This document shows positions 56,752-64,000 of a DNA stretch of 64,000 bases, piece by piece. Origin of the DNA: Silene latifolia. Its lineage: Eukaryota > Streptophyta > Magnoliopsida > Caryophyllales > Caryophyllaceae. The notes beneath the pieces are model-generated. The model was given only the letters and a program-made list of their open reading frames with translations, did not search any database and was not told where the DNA came from. Location: assembly GCF_048544455.1 (NCBI RefSeq), contig NC_133531.1, positions 63,154,099 through 63,218,098 of the forward strand, in the 5' to 3' direction. How positions within the stretch are numbered: position 1 is the first letter of the stretch; each line of letters begins with the position of its first letter. A program made the position numbers and the translations under genes.

Positions 56752-58147
56752 TGACACGCCTAAAATGTCGCACTAAAAGACGGCCAAATTAACAATTTAT
56801 ATACCACTAAACACACTAATTAGCACTAATTATAAACTAGTAAAATAGCAAGCAAGAGATCGAACCCAAGAGAAGATGGGTTTTGCAAAAGTGAAATTAA
56901 AAGAGTATTTAGAACAATTGTGACAACAATAACAACAAGTAAATAAAAAGGGGGGTTTTGGGTTGAGTTTTCAATTGTAACCAAAGCAAGGGAATTCAAA
57001 CAAGAGTGTAGAACAAGTAAACAATCAAGAGTTTAAGATGGAAATTAATCAATATTAGGAAAGACTTAACCCGACTCAAAGCATGGCACTTTAATTGACA
57101 AAATCCTTCAATCAATCCTTCAATTATATATTATCACCCTATTGTGAAGATAAATCTTCTAAATCTCCTTAATAATGGCCAAATGACAAGGAAATCACAC
57201 TTGATCAAATAACCCAACTTATCAATTCTACCAAGTAGAAATCACATACATTGGACAAATTAATAAGAAGATATGAGCACAAGAGATTCAATAGGGGTAA
57301 TTAGACACAATGATATCACAATTAATGCCCAATTACAAGTTAATCCTTTACTTGCTAATTAAGCCAAGAAGAAATCACATTCATTAACTTAATAACAAGG
57401 TGTTGCAAAGATGAGATTACAAGGAAATCACACTTAATAATCTCAACAACAATAAATTAAGGAACTTGATTAATTAAGCAACAAGGAAATCACACTTAAT
57501 TACTCAATATAAACAAGGATTCCAAAATTCAATCAATAAACACAAAAGGATTAACAATGATAATTAAAATTAAAGAAGGATTAAAGGATCTTACAACCAA
57601 AGTTTAAGCCTTGAGCCGGATTAAGATAGGAGATTAGTTCTCCATAAGTAGATCTAATACCCAATTCAAAAGATGAAATTATCCCCAAATTACAACCTTG
57701 ATTAATAAAAGTGACAAAAGATCCTTAACCTAACTGAAAACATTGTATTTATAGTCCCCCGTAACCTAGCAATTAGTGGGCTTAATAAGAGGGAAGGCCC
57801 GTAACAAAAACGCTAACAAAACCATCAAACCCAGAAAACTCGCACCGTGCGAGTTCTGGGCCTGGAAAACTCGCACGGTGCGAGTTTGCTCCTGGAGTCC
57901 GCCTTTCTTTCGTGATTCCTTTGCTCCTTTGGAAGGCCTCCTTGGTGCGTTTCTTCAAGCCTATTCTTGGCACTTCCTTGGACATTCCTCTTCTATCTAT
58001 TGGCTTCTTGATCTCCACTTGAACCATGCTAAATGGAAAAGCACTCGGAATTGGTTAAACAATGTAAAAATCGTCACAAACCACCCCTAAATTTTACCAA
58101 ATGAGCTCAAAATAGGGCCAATATGTAGTAGAAATGGGAGCTCATCA
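56752..58147 (-). repeat. 5' LTR of the Athila element (right)
   Basis: 1396 bp, TGACACGCC...GCTCATCA, followed by GTGAC (58148-58152). It differs from the left copy at about eleven positions by eye and retains the palindrome pair unchanged. Confidence 0.95.
57837..57886. repeat. Paired 19-bp palindrome in the right LTR, 31-bp period
   Basis: AACTCGCACCGTGCGAGTT (57837-57855) and AACTCGCACGGTGCGAGTT (57868-57886), identical to the pair in the left LTR. Confidence 0.95.
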
Positions 58148-58152
58148 GTGAC

Positions 58153-58769
58153 TCACTGGTAAGGCGCAAGTAAGAAGGAGAACCAGAGAAATCTTGCTCT
58201 GTGAAAGATGGTATTGTGGGTAAAAGATTGTCTTTGAATGTGTTAATTAATGAATCGTCCATCTAATTTTATGGGCTGATTATGTGATGATGTCGATTGT
58301 GATGATGATTATTATGTGAATATTTGATTGTGATGATAAGGATTTTTAATATCAATTTGAAGTAGACACGAACCATGTGATACCATTGTTGTCACATGAG
58401 GTGGTAGTTTTGATGGTGGTACCCCATTTTCTGTTTTGGACGATGGAGTTCCGATGAGGGTGGTACTCCATTTTCTATGTTGGGCAATCAAAATTCAAGG
58501 TTGGGTAGACTCAGGTTTCGAATTGGTTGAAGTTAAAAGGGTATTTGATCCAAATGGAGATTGGTGATTAGGGAACAAAGAGAGAAGAATGGTGTTATAC
58601 TGTTATGAGGGTGAACATTGATTTGGGAAAGAAGATGGAGTGTGATATTTGTAACCGTGGAAGGGGGTTAATTGGGGAAGATGAGGGATATTATATACAG
58701 TAATTTTTTTTTTAATTATCTGCCACATCATATTTTACCCGACACAACGGTAAAAAAATACCGAAGTCC
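58153..58769. other. Right interior of the MULE-like element
   Basis: Noncoding DNA rich in TGATGATG and GGTGGTA words, continuing the sequence interrupted at 37112. No transposase motif. Confidence 0.4.
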
Positions 58770-59078
58770 ATTATGAGAAGAGAAGATCAATAGTGCGGTT
58801 TATTTTGGAATTAAAAGAAGTTCAGATTATTTTAAGAAGATCCCCAATAGTTTGGATTATTCTTGTTAATTAATCCTTTGAATATTTGAGCGTGCCATGT
58901 TCACGTTGGCCGTGCCTAGGCACGATCTTTTTTTTCAAACTTCGGCCCAGACACAGCCCACTACCCCATTTGTGTCGTGTCGTACTGGGCCTTCCAATCC
59001 CGTGTCGTACTTTAATGAATTGTGGGCCGTGGTACCAGTTCAACGGCCCGCGTGCTCACTTCCATCTCTATCTAATGG

Positions 59079-59388
59079 TGCGTTACGACAAAATGGCTTT
59101 ACCACGGGAATAGCGAAAAAGGATTTTATTTATTTAAGTAACAACTTAAAAATTCATATTCTCCATGGCCCTTAGATGTTGATATGATAACACGGTCATT
59201 TGGTTCGAGTCCAGATCAGTTTCAACTGAGTTACCCTTACTTTTGTTTTTAGTTCGGTTCAAGTTAATATCACTCCGACAATTTTATTGAAATGTGCTAT
59301 TTCGGGTTCGATCGAGATAACTATCAATCACATGAATTTCTGGTCAAGATATTATCAAGTTGTTAATAAATTTACTCAATTTTTTTTT
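59079..59388. other. Intergenic DNA right of the nested block
   Basis: AT-rich, with no recognised gene or element. Confidence 0.4.
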
Positions 59389-59805
59389 GAGTAATAATAA
59401 ATATAACCCAATGGGTTATATTTAAGCACCAATGGGTTATATTTAAGCAATTAAAAAAGAAAATAATTACTCCCTTTGTCCCGGTCATTTGTTGTCCTTT
59501 TCCATTTTGGGGTGTCTCAGTCATTTGTTGTCATTTCTATTTTAAGAATGAACTTGATGAACAATTTTATCATTCACACTCAATTTGTTCCACTTGTCAT
59601 TTAATAACTGGTTCCCTCCTTTTTCCTTGGTCTTTATGCCAAAATCAAAGGACAACAAATGACGAGACGGTGTGAGTACTTAATACATGCATTAATTCAT
59701 CTGTAATTTATTTCCTAATTTCTAATTTAATACCAAATTTGAAAGTGTATTAAATGCTTAAATACCGCTTAAATACAACCCATTGAGTTGTATTTATCAT
59801 TTCTC
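59389..59805. mobile_element. MITE with 40-bp inverted ends, containing a Stowaway
   Basis: The left end GAGTAATAATAAATATAACCC (then AATGGGTTATATTTAAGC) is inverted at the right end as GAGAAATGATAAATACAACTC (then AATGGGTTGTATTTAAGC). The flanks are both A plus T-run (ATTTTTTTTT), which may be a 9-10-bp duplication but is low complexity. No coding. Confidence 0.6.
59470..59676. mobile_element. Stowaway (Tc1/mariner) MITE, 207 bp
   Basis: The left end CTCCCTTTGTCCCGGTCATTTG is inverted at the right end as CTCACACCGTCTCGTCATTTG. TA flanks both ends (59468-59469; 59677-59678). Its middle resembles the interrupted copy at 34480-34945. Confidence 0.85.
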
Positions 59806-60188
59806 ATTTTTTTTTTATCTATTTTCATTCCCAATGTAATGATTCAAAGTACTGTATTAAATTAAGAATAAATGAGAAACTCATATGATTAGAGTATTTT
59901 TATGAGAAAATGAGTATTTCTAAACTGATTGAATCGAATAAGTAATAGCCGGTTCAAATATTCAGGTTCCGTAATTTTTGGGTGTGACAAATTTGGTTTA
60001 AATATTGTTTGATTCGGGTTTTATGTACATTTCAATTTTCAAGTTATGCTTATCTGCTCTACTCTCGGAGTCTCAGATATCAATTATAGATTTTTTAAAG
60101 GGCTTTTTTATGTTTAAGTTTATTTGTCAAGTTTATTTAAATGTATTAGTTAAATAATTGTCGTTTGATCTATTTTTATCTTCACATC
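59806..60188. other. AT-rich intergenic DNA
   Basis: No gene or element recognised. Confidence 0.4.
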
Positions 60189-60194
60189 AAAAGT

Positions 60195-60550
60195 TATTAG
60201 GAATAATTATAATAGTTGGGTGTCAATCATCACCTTAAGGTTTTAGTTGAGAGGGTTCATCTATCACGGTATCAGAGTCAGTGTGACCATAGGTCACGGT
60301 TTCGAATCCTAGCAACCTCAAAACTCCTCAAAAACTCTCGAAGTAGAATTCCAGCACACGGTACGGGAGCCGGTGCACAACTAACCACCCTTCAAGCCCA
60401 ATGGGCATTAGAGTGAGGGAGCGTAATATGAATAATTATAATAGTTGGGCATCAACCATGCATTTGAGTGAGGAAGCGTAATAGAATTAATTATAATATT
60501 TGAGTCTCAACCATCACCTTAAGGTTATGGTTGAGATGAATCATCTATCA
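60195..60550 (+). mobile_element. TRIM (miniature LTR element) with 72-bp LTRs
   Basis: The left LTR (60195-60266) and right LTR (60479-60550) are both 72 bp, from TAnTAG(G/A)A(T/A)TAATTATAAT to CATCTATCA. GGTATCAGAGTCAG directly after the left LTR fits an initiator-Met PBS. A purine-rich GAGTGAGG(G/A)AGCG precedes each right-hand copy. A third, partial LTR plus PPT lies at about 60423-60478. AAAAGT flanks both ends (60189-60194; 60551-60556). The first LTR base pair reads TA rather than TG, so the copy is old. No coding capacity, as usual for TRIMs. Confidence 0.75.
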
Positions 60551-60556
60551 AAAGTA

Positions 60557-61230
60557 ATCACATAAGAACTTCTATCCCACCAATTGTATACATTTGGTTG
60601 TATAAATTTGGAGCTTTATAATAAAGAATTTGAATTTGTATGTGCATTTTACGAGCTTTATTGAAAAGGTTATGAGCGCCTTTATAAAAAATTAAAACTC
60701 AATATATTATAATGAAACTCAAAAGTAATACATATAAGCTCAATTAGATTTTAATTTTGACACCTAAAAAATTAAAATGTAACTCAAAAATTTTAAAAGC
60801 TTAAAAAAATTGCATATAAACTTAATTAGATTTGTCTTGGATGTACCATGCTCATATATATCTGGATGTAGTCTTAATTGTGCACAAACAGGGATACATG
60901 ATTCCTTGTTGTGCATTTCGTGTTTTAAAATTTTGCTATATTAGACTACCGGTGCACATAAATTGTACAGGTTAATACGTGCACGTGTTTTTCACTTAAC
61001 GTTAACCTGGCCAATAGCACGGATCAACCTGGCACGGGCCTGCATGTGTTATAGCGTTATCTTTTTTCGGCCCGTGTGGCCTGTTTAGGCCCGACAGTCC
61101 GACACAGCCTGGGAAAATAACGGGCCGGTTTAGGGTTTCATTTCAGGAGTCCACTTGTGTCAAAGACCGTGACCAGCCCGTCCCTTAACCCGTGATTTCA
61201 ATTAGCCATGCTCAGCGGGGCTCCCCGGGC
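60557..61230. other. Intergenic DNA with GGCCCG-rich stretch
   Basis: AT-rich to about 60960, then CGGGCC/GGCCCG words (61000-61230) like the interiors of hAT elements. No TIR pair identified. Confidence 0.4.
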
Positions 61231-61461
61231 CATAGTTTTCTTTCTTTCTTTTTTTTTTTGAGAAAAAACCCGAAGGTTAACTTAAATTAATAACGAATCG
61301 AAACGTACAACATCGTATGCAATCGGAGGTAGCTGATTCGACCACACACTCCTACCAAAGACCCGAGGTTCAACATGCGCAAGAGCATGTGCCACAGAAT
61401 TGTTAATCCTACGCGTAAAAGACCAAATAACAGACTTAAAGGAACACAAAGAGCTAAAATA

Positions 61462-61941
61462 TCATCTAAAACTTGGTAAAAAAATGCTTCGTCCCCGTTT
61501 CTTCATCTTCGGCGCGTCAATGACTTGAATACAATCACTCTCGATAAGAACACTTGCGTGCCCTCTATTCTTTGCTTCCTCGAGACCATCATAAACTGCC
61601 ACCGCTTCTGCAATATGAGGCTCCCAAGTTTGTTGCCTCACCCACGACAGACCCCATAGCACCCGTCCTTCCTCGTCTCGACATACAACACCTGTCCCTA
61701 CATCCGCATCCGGTTTCACCCCTGCATCAACATTTACTTTCACAAACCCGCTTTGAGGTACCTGCCATCCCTCACCTCCACTCTCCTCCCGCGTACTGCC
61801 CTCCCTTCCTCTCTCATGCTTACTAACAGCCCAACCTCCCCCTTCGATTTCCTCCACCACATCACGGATCCGCTGCAACACTCTCAAAGGTTCAGGAACC
61901 ACCGACTCAAACACTACTTTATTCCGGTGTTCCCATAAAGC
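61462..61941 (-). pseudogene. LINE RNase H domain (truncated element)
   Basis: QSGFVKVNVDAGVKPDADVG is followed by VVCRDEEGRVLWGLSWVR, then AEAVAVYDGLEEAKNRGHAS and LIESDC, matching the RVT_3-type RNase H of plant L1 elements. It resembles the domain at 16640-17047. The frame stops shortly after KKRGRS, before the expected HELAH block. Confidence 0.82.
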
Positions 61942-62989
61942 TCAACAACCCACCATAAATCGAACATGCTCCGCTGCCCCCATCTCCTTCCAGCTCGCTT
62001 CAACCCAGTCACGCACCCCTCCTCCTCCACCTCTCACCTTGTTATCACAAGCCATACCCAACCCATCCCAGACTCGACAAGACACATGACAAGATTTAAA
62101 TAAATGAATACTTGACTCAATTTCGGAATTACAAAAAGGGCATAAAGAAGACTCACCTCCAACCTCCAACTCGAGCTGCAATGTTCGCTCTCGTTGCCAA
62201 TGCCTCATTGCACAATTGCCAGAAGAAGAGTTTCACACGAGGCCAAACCGGAACCTTCCACATCCTATTCCACAACCATTTCTCCCTATCCCAATTAGAA
62301 GTATCCCCCAAATCAATCATATCCCCCGCTAGACACCTATAGGCTGACTTAACCGTGTATTCCCTATCTCGTTCTGCCTCCCAATACCACGAATCCGCCG
62401 GTGAGTTTGAGCTTACACGAATATTCATAATTCTCTCGCATTCAAAAAGCAAAAAGCGCGAAGAAATAACCTCTACTCTCCATGCCCCATTCCCGTCTGA
62501 GTTCTCTACTCTCCATGCCCCATTCCCGTCTAACAACTCAACAACAAGCAAATTTTCATCACCATTCGGGCATGGCGAGATAATTCGACCCGTCTGTGTT
62601 CCCGGGACCCAAGCATCCAGCCACACATTCGTAGTCAGTCCATCACCCACACGCCTTCGTAAGCCACAATTCAACACTAATCGAGCCTCAAAAATCCCCC
62701 TCCATGTATAGCTCGGGTTATAACCGAGAGAAGCAGCCATGAAATCACAAGAAGGGAAGTATCGCACCTTCATGACTTTGGCCCATAGCGAGTCCGTATT
62801 GATTGTTAATCTCCAAGCTTGTTTGCCTAACAACGCAAGATTGAATAGTCGAAAGTCCCTAAAGCCCAGTCCGCCTTTACATTTCGGGTAACACATCTTC
62901 CGCCAGGACACCCATGACATTCCTTTCTTTCCTTCCTCATGGCTCCACCAGAATCGAGTGACCATCGATCTAATCACCTCGCAAAACAA
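61942..62989 (-). pseudogene. LINE ORF2 thumb and zf-RVT region (truncated element)
   Basis: VTRFWWSHEEGKKGMSWVSW is followed by GGLGFRDFRLFNLALLGKQA, TNVWLDAWVPG, VWPRVKLFFWQLCNEALATR, and then in another frame CPFCNSEIESSIHLFKSC, the zf-RVT Cys/His cluster. A frame change lies near 62155-62200. A 33-bp tandem duplication (about 62470-62535) repeats DGNGAWRVE. Same family as the LINE at 7891-17139, but not the same copy. Confidence 0.85.
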
Positions 62990-62996
62990 CATAGTT

Positions 62997-63390
62997 AGTT
63001 AGTTAGCATTGAACTACACTGCTTTACAATTTTTTTTCTTTGATAATTTGTCATCAACACTATGAAAACAACATTAGGATGCACTTCAAAGCTTTCATAT
63101 TCAGTTCTAAGTTCTAACCACTCTTACAAATCGTCCTGGATGTACAATACAACCATAAAAGTCCTTCCAAGGTTCACCTGATACAGTTTCGAAAAATCTC
63201 ATTTTCAATGTGTTTTCTTGATTCTCTTGTATACGTTATAGTTGCTCTGATAATTTGCATTTGCTTCTGCATCGGGTTTTAAAATGTAATGAATTGTAAA
63301 ACTATCGGGAAAATTGAAGGAGACGAATATACAGCCTCATCTTTTAGTCTGTCATATTAATTCATTGATGTCGCTTCGCAGAATCATTTG
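62997..63390. other. Downstream region of the MLO-like gene
   Basis: AT-rich DNA with no other gene. It probably contains the MLO 3' UTR and terminator. Confidence 0.4.
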
Positions 63391-63651
63391 TTAGTTCACG
63401 GAGCTAGACTTCACCAATTTAAGAACATCTTCTCTAGTTTCCTCTACATTTGGAAGTGTAGTAATCTCATTCTCGCCCTGATTATCGTTTATTCTAATCA
63501 ACAAGGACCCCAATGTTGATCTCTCCTCCCCTTCATAACCAGAGGCTTCAAGTTCATCACACGGATGCACGGCCCAACCGACTTGAGCTATTGAAACGGT
63601 GTAGGATGGAGCCGGAGAGAGTGTCTTTGCCTTAGTGAGCTTGTTGAGCTC
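63391..63651 (-). other. In-frame open extension after the MLO stop codon
   Basis: The frame remains open for about 86 codons past TAA 63652-63654 to the next stop at 63391-63393. The text looks protein-like (KLTKAKTLSPAPSYTVS; GYEGEERSTLGSLLIRIND). Long, divergent tails are usual in MLO proteins, so the stop may be a recent nonsense change or a sequencing error. Confidence 0.5.
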
Positions 63652-63950
63652 TTAGAGCTGCTCTCCTCCAAGAGTTCGAATAGGAGTCTTATCGTTCGCA
63701 CTTTGCTTCTTCTTGGCAGCCTTTTGCCATTTCTTCAGAGCCTTTGACATTTGCTCATCAAAGATAACCTTCTTCATGTGCGAGCCCATCTGCCAAAGTT
63801 TCGACCCTCTAATTCAGCACCCTCGTATAATTTGAGTAAACCAGGATAATTTTTTTTACTACAGAGTAACAACTAGTGGTATGTTCGTACCTGTGATACA
63901 AGCGCATAAAGTGGAAGAATGCTATAATCGCACGTAACCATGGCACCTAT
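63652..63950 (-). CDS. MLO: MLO-like protein, last two exons (5' part beyond the window)
   Basis: Exon 63950-63891 (60 bp) encodes [20 protein letters not shown], the end of the last membrane segment of MLO proteins. Acceptor TTTGCAG and donor GTACGA bound it. The intron spans 63890-63790. The next exon begins at 63789 after TTTGGCAG and reads [20 protein letters not shown], then WQKAAKKK, the conserved junction and calmodulin-binding helix (Leu-Lys-Lys-Trp). It stops at TAA 63652-63654 after LGGEQL. MLO proteins are seven-membrane plasma-membrane proteins that affect powdery-mildew susceptibility, root or pollen-tube responses and calcium signalling, depending on clade. Here the cytosolic tail is very short, about 45 residues after the last exon start. 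Clade cannot be told. Confidence 0.8.
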
Positions 63951-64000
63951 CTGCAAAGTGCAAACCCAAATCAAACTGGTAATCTGTCAAAAAATCGCAG
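63951..64000 (-). other. MLO intron, cut by window end
   Basis: The sequence upstream of the acceptor TTTGCAG (minus strand) is intron-like. The gene continues past 64000. Confidence 0.5.

Larger units (their letters stand above)
37118..58147 (-). mobile_element. Athila-type Ty3/gypsy element, 21 kb including a nested copia
   Basis: The 1396-bp LTRs are nearly identical (about eleven differences by eye), with a perfect 5-bp duplication GTGAC at 37113-37117 and 58148-58152. The minus-strand order is 5' LTR, tRNA-Asp PBS, gag (split by copia), protease, RT, RNase H, integrase, a third ORF of the Athila ORF-1 family, 3' stem-loops, PPT and 3' LTR. Without the copia element it is about 12.2 kb, normal for Athila. 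Four 31-bp-spaced palindrome pairs occur, one in each LTR and two internal. Confidence 0.93.
36619..58876. mobile_element. MULE-like element with long TIRs, host of the Athila insertion
   Basis: The left end GGATTAATTAACAAGAATAAT is inverted at 58876. The arms remain alignable for more than 100 bp (36619-36727 with 58770-58876), including ACTATTG, AATAATCTGAAC and AATAAACC. The flanks TTTGAATTT (36610-36618) and TTTGAATAT (58877-58885) match at eight of nine, as in a 9-bp MULE target. Without the Athila insertion it is about 1.2 kb. It has no recognisable transposase. Confidence 0.75.
35440..59070. mobile_element. Outer hAT-like element (disassembled by later insertions)
   Basis: The left end TAGAGATGAAAGTGGCCCGTGCC is inverted at 59070 as TAGAGATGGAAGTGAGCACGCGGG. 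The flanks TCTAGCGG (35432-35439) and TCTAATGG (59071-59078) agree at six of eight bases, which fits an old 8-bp hAT duplication. Its own DNA is only 35440-35518, 36484-36618 and 58877-59070, rich in GGCCCGTGCC words; the rest is later insertions. No transposase. Confidence 0.6.
61238..62989 (-). mobile_element. 5'-truncated L1-type LINE
   Basis: The 3' end carries an A-run on the minus strand (61249-61259). CATAGTT occurs at 61231-61237 and 62990-62996, a plausible 7-bp target duplication. The 5' end falls within ORF2, after the RT core, which is typical 5' truncation. Only zf-RVT and RNase H remain. Confidence 0.75.

Noticed and set aside
38203-57886. CRISPR-like array from regularly spaced palindromes
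   Set aside because: Pairs only, spread over 20 kb in a plant retrotransposon; no array, cas genes or prokaryotic context.

Overview
The window is plant nuclear DNA, almost certainly from a eudicot. It holds plant-lineage Ty3/gypsy elements of the Athila and Tat types, a Ty1/copia element primed by initiator tRNA-Met, L1-type LINEs with a DUF4283 plus zinc-knuckle ORF1, and CACTA, mariner/Stowaway, hAT and MULE remnants. Two host genes are visible: an SF1/branchpoint-binding-protein gene and the 3' end of an MLO-like gene. I cannot fix the species from sequence alone. Transposon-derived DNA makes up most of the window.

Layout. 1-2334: 3' internal end and 3' LTR of an Athila-type element (+), inserted into an antisense LINE ORF1 remnant (2335-3713). 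3890-4960: converging arrays built on an ACTAAAGTTATAC unit. 5671-7043: microsatellites and the right end of a CACTA transposon, which sits in a decayed mariner transposase (7044-7635, -). 7891-17139: an L1-type LINE (+) with a 12-bp direct repeat at its ends, split by a 3.4-kb solo LTR (10664-14100, TSD GATAA). 17274-28038: a complete Tat-type gypsy element (-, TSD GTAAG). Its extra gene points the opposite way and has its own TATA box and a 100-bp intron. 28516-29200: a MULE-type MITE (10-bp TSD). 29308-32085: SF1 promoter, single-exon CDS and 3' end.

35440-59070 is a four-level nest. An outer hAT-like element contains a 965-bp hAT element (35519-36483, 8-bp TSD) and a MULE-like element with TIRs over 100 bp (36619-58876). 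A 21-kb Athila element (37118-58147, TSD GTGAC, 1396-bp LTRs) is inserted in the MULE-like element. A Ty1/copia element (47578-56415, TSD TATGG, 989-bp LTRs) is inserted in the Athila gag. 59389-63000: MITEs, a 72-bp-LTR TRIM, and a 5'-truncated LINE (-). 63652-63950: terminal exons of an MLO gene (-).

Most unusual observation: both Athila-type elements carry pairs of short dyad-symmetric palindromes at fixed spacing. In the 37-58 kb element a 19-mer (AACTCGCAC-N-GTGCGAGTT) occurs as four pairs, each repeating at exactly 31 bp. In the element at 1-2334 a 12-mer (GGTCGATCGACC type) occurs as four pairs, each repeating at exactly 21 bp. These are about three and two helical turns. Several copies have changed sequence but kept their symmetry. 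I know of no description of this. Second-rank observations are three stem-loops with differing but self-complementary outer arms near the Athila 3' end, and the spliced antisense gene of the Tat element.
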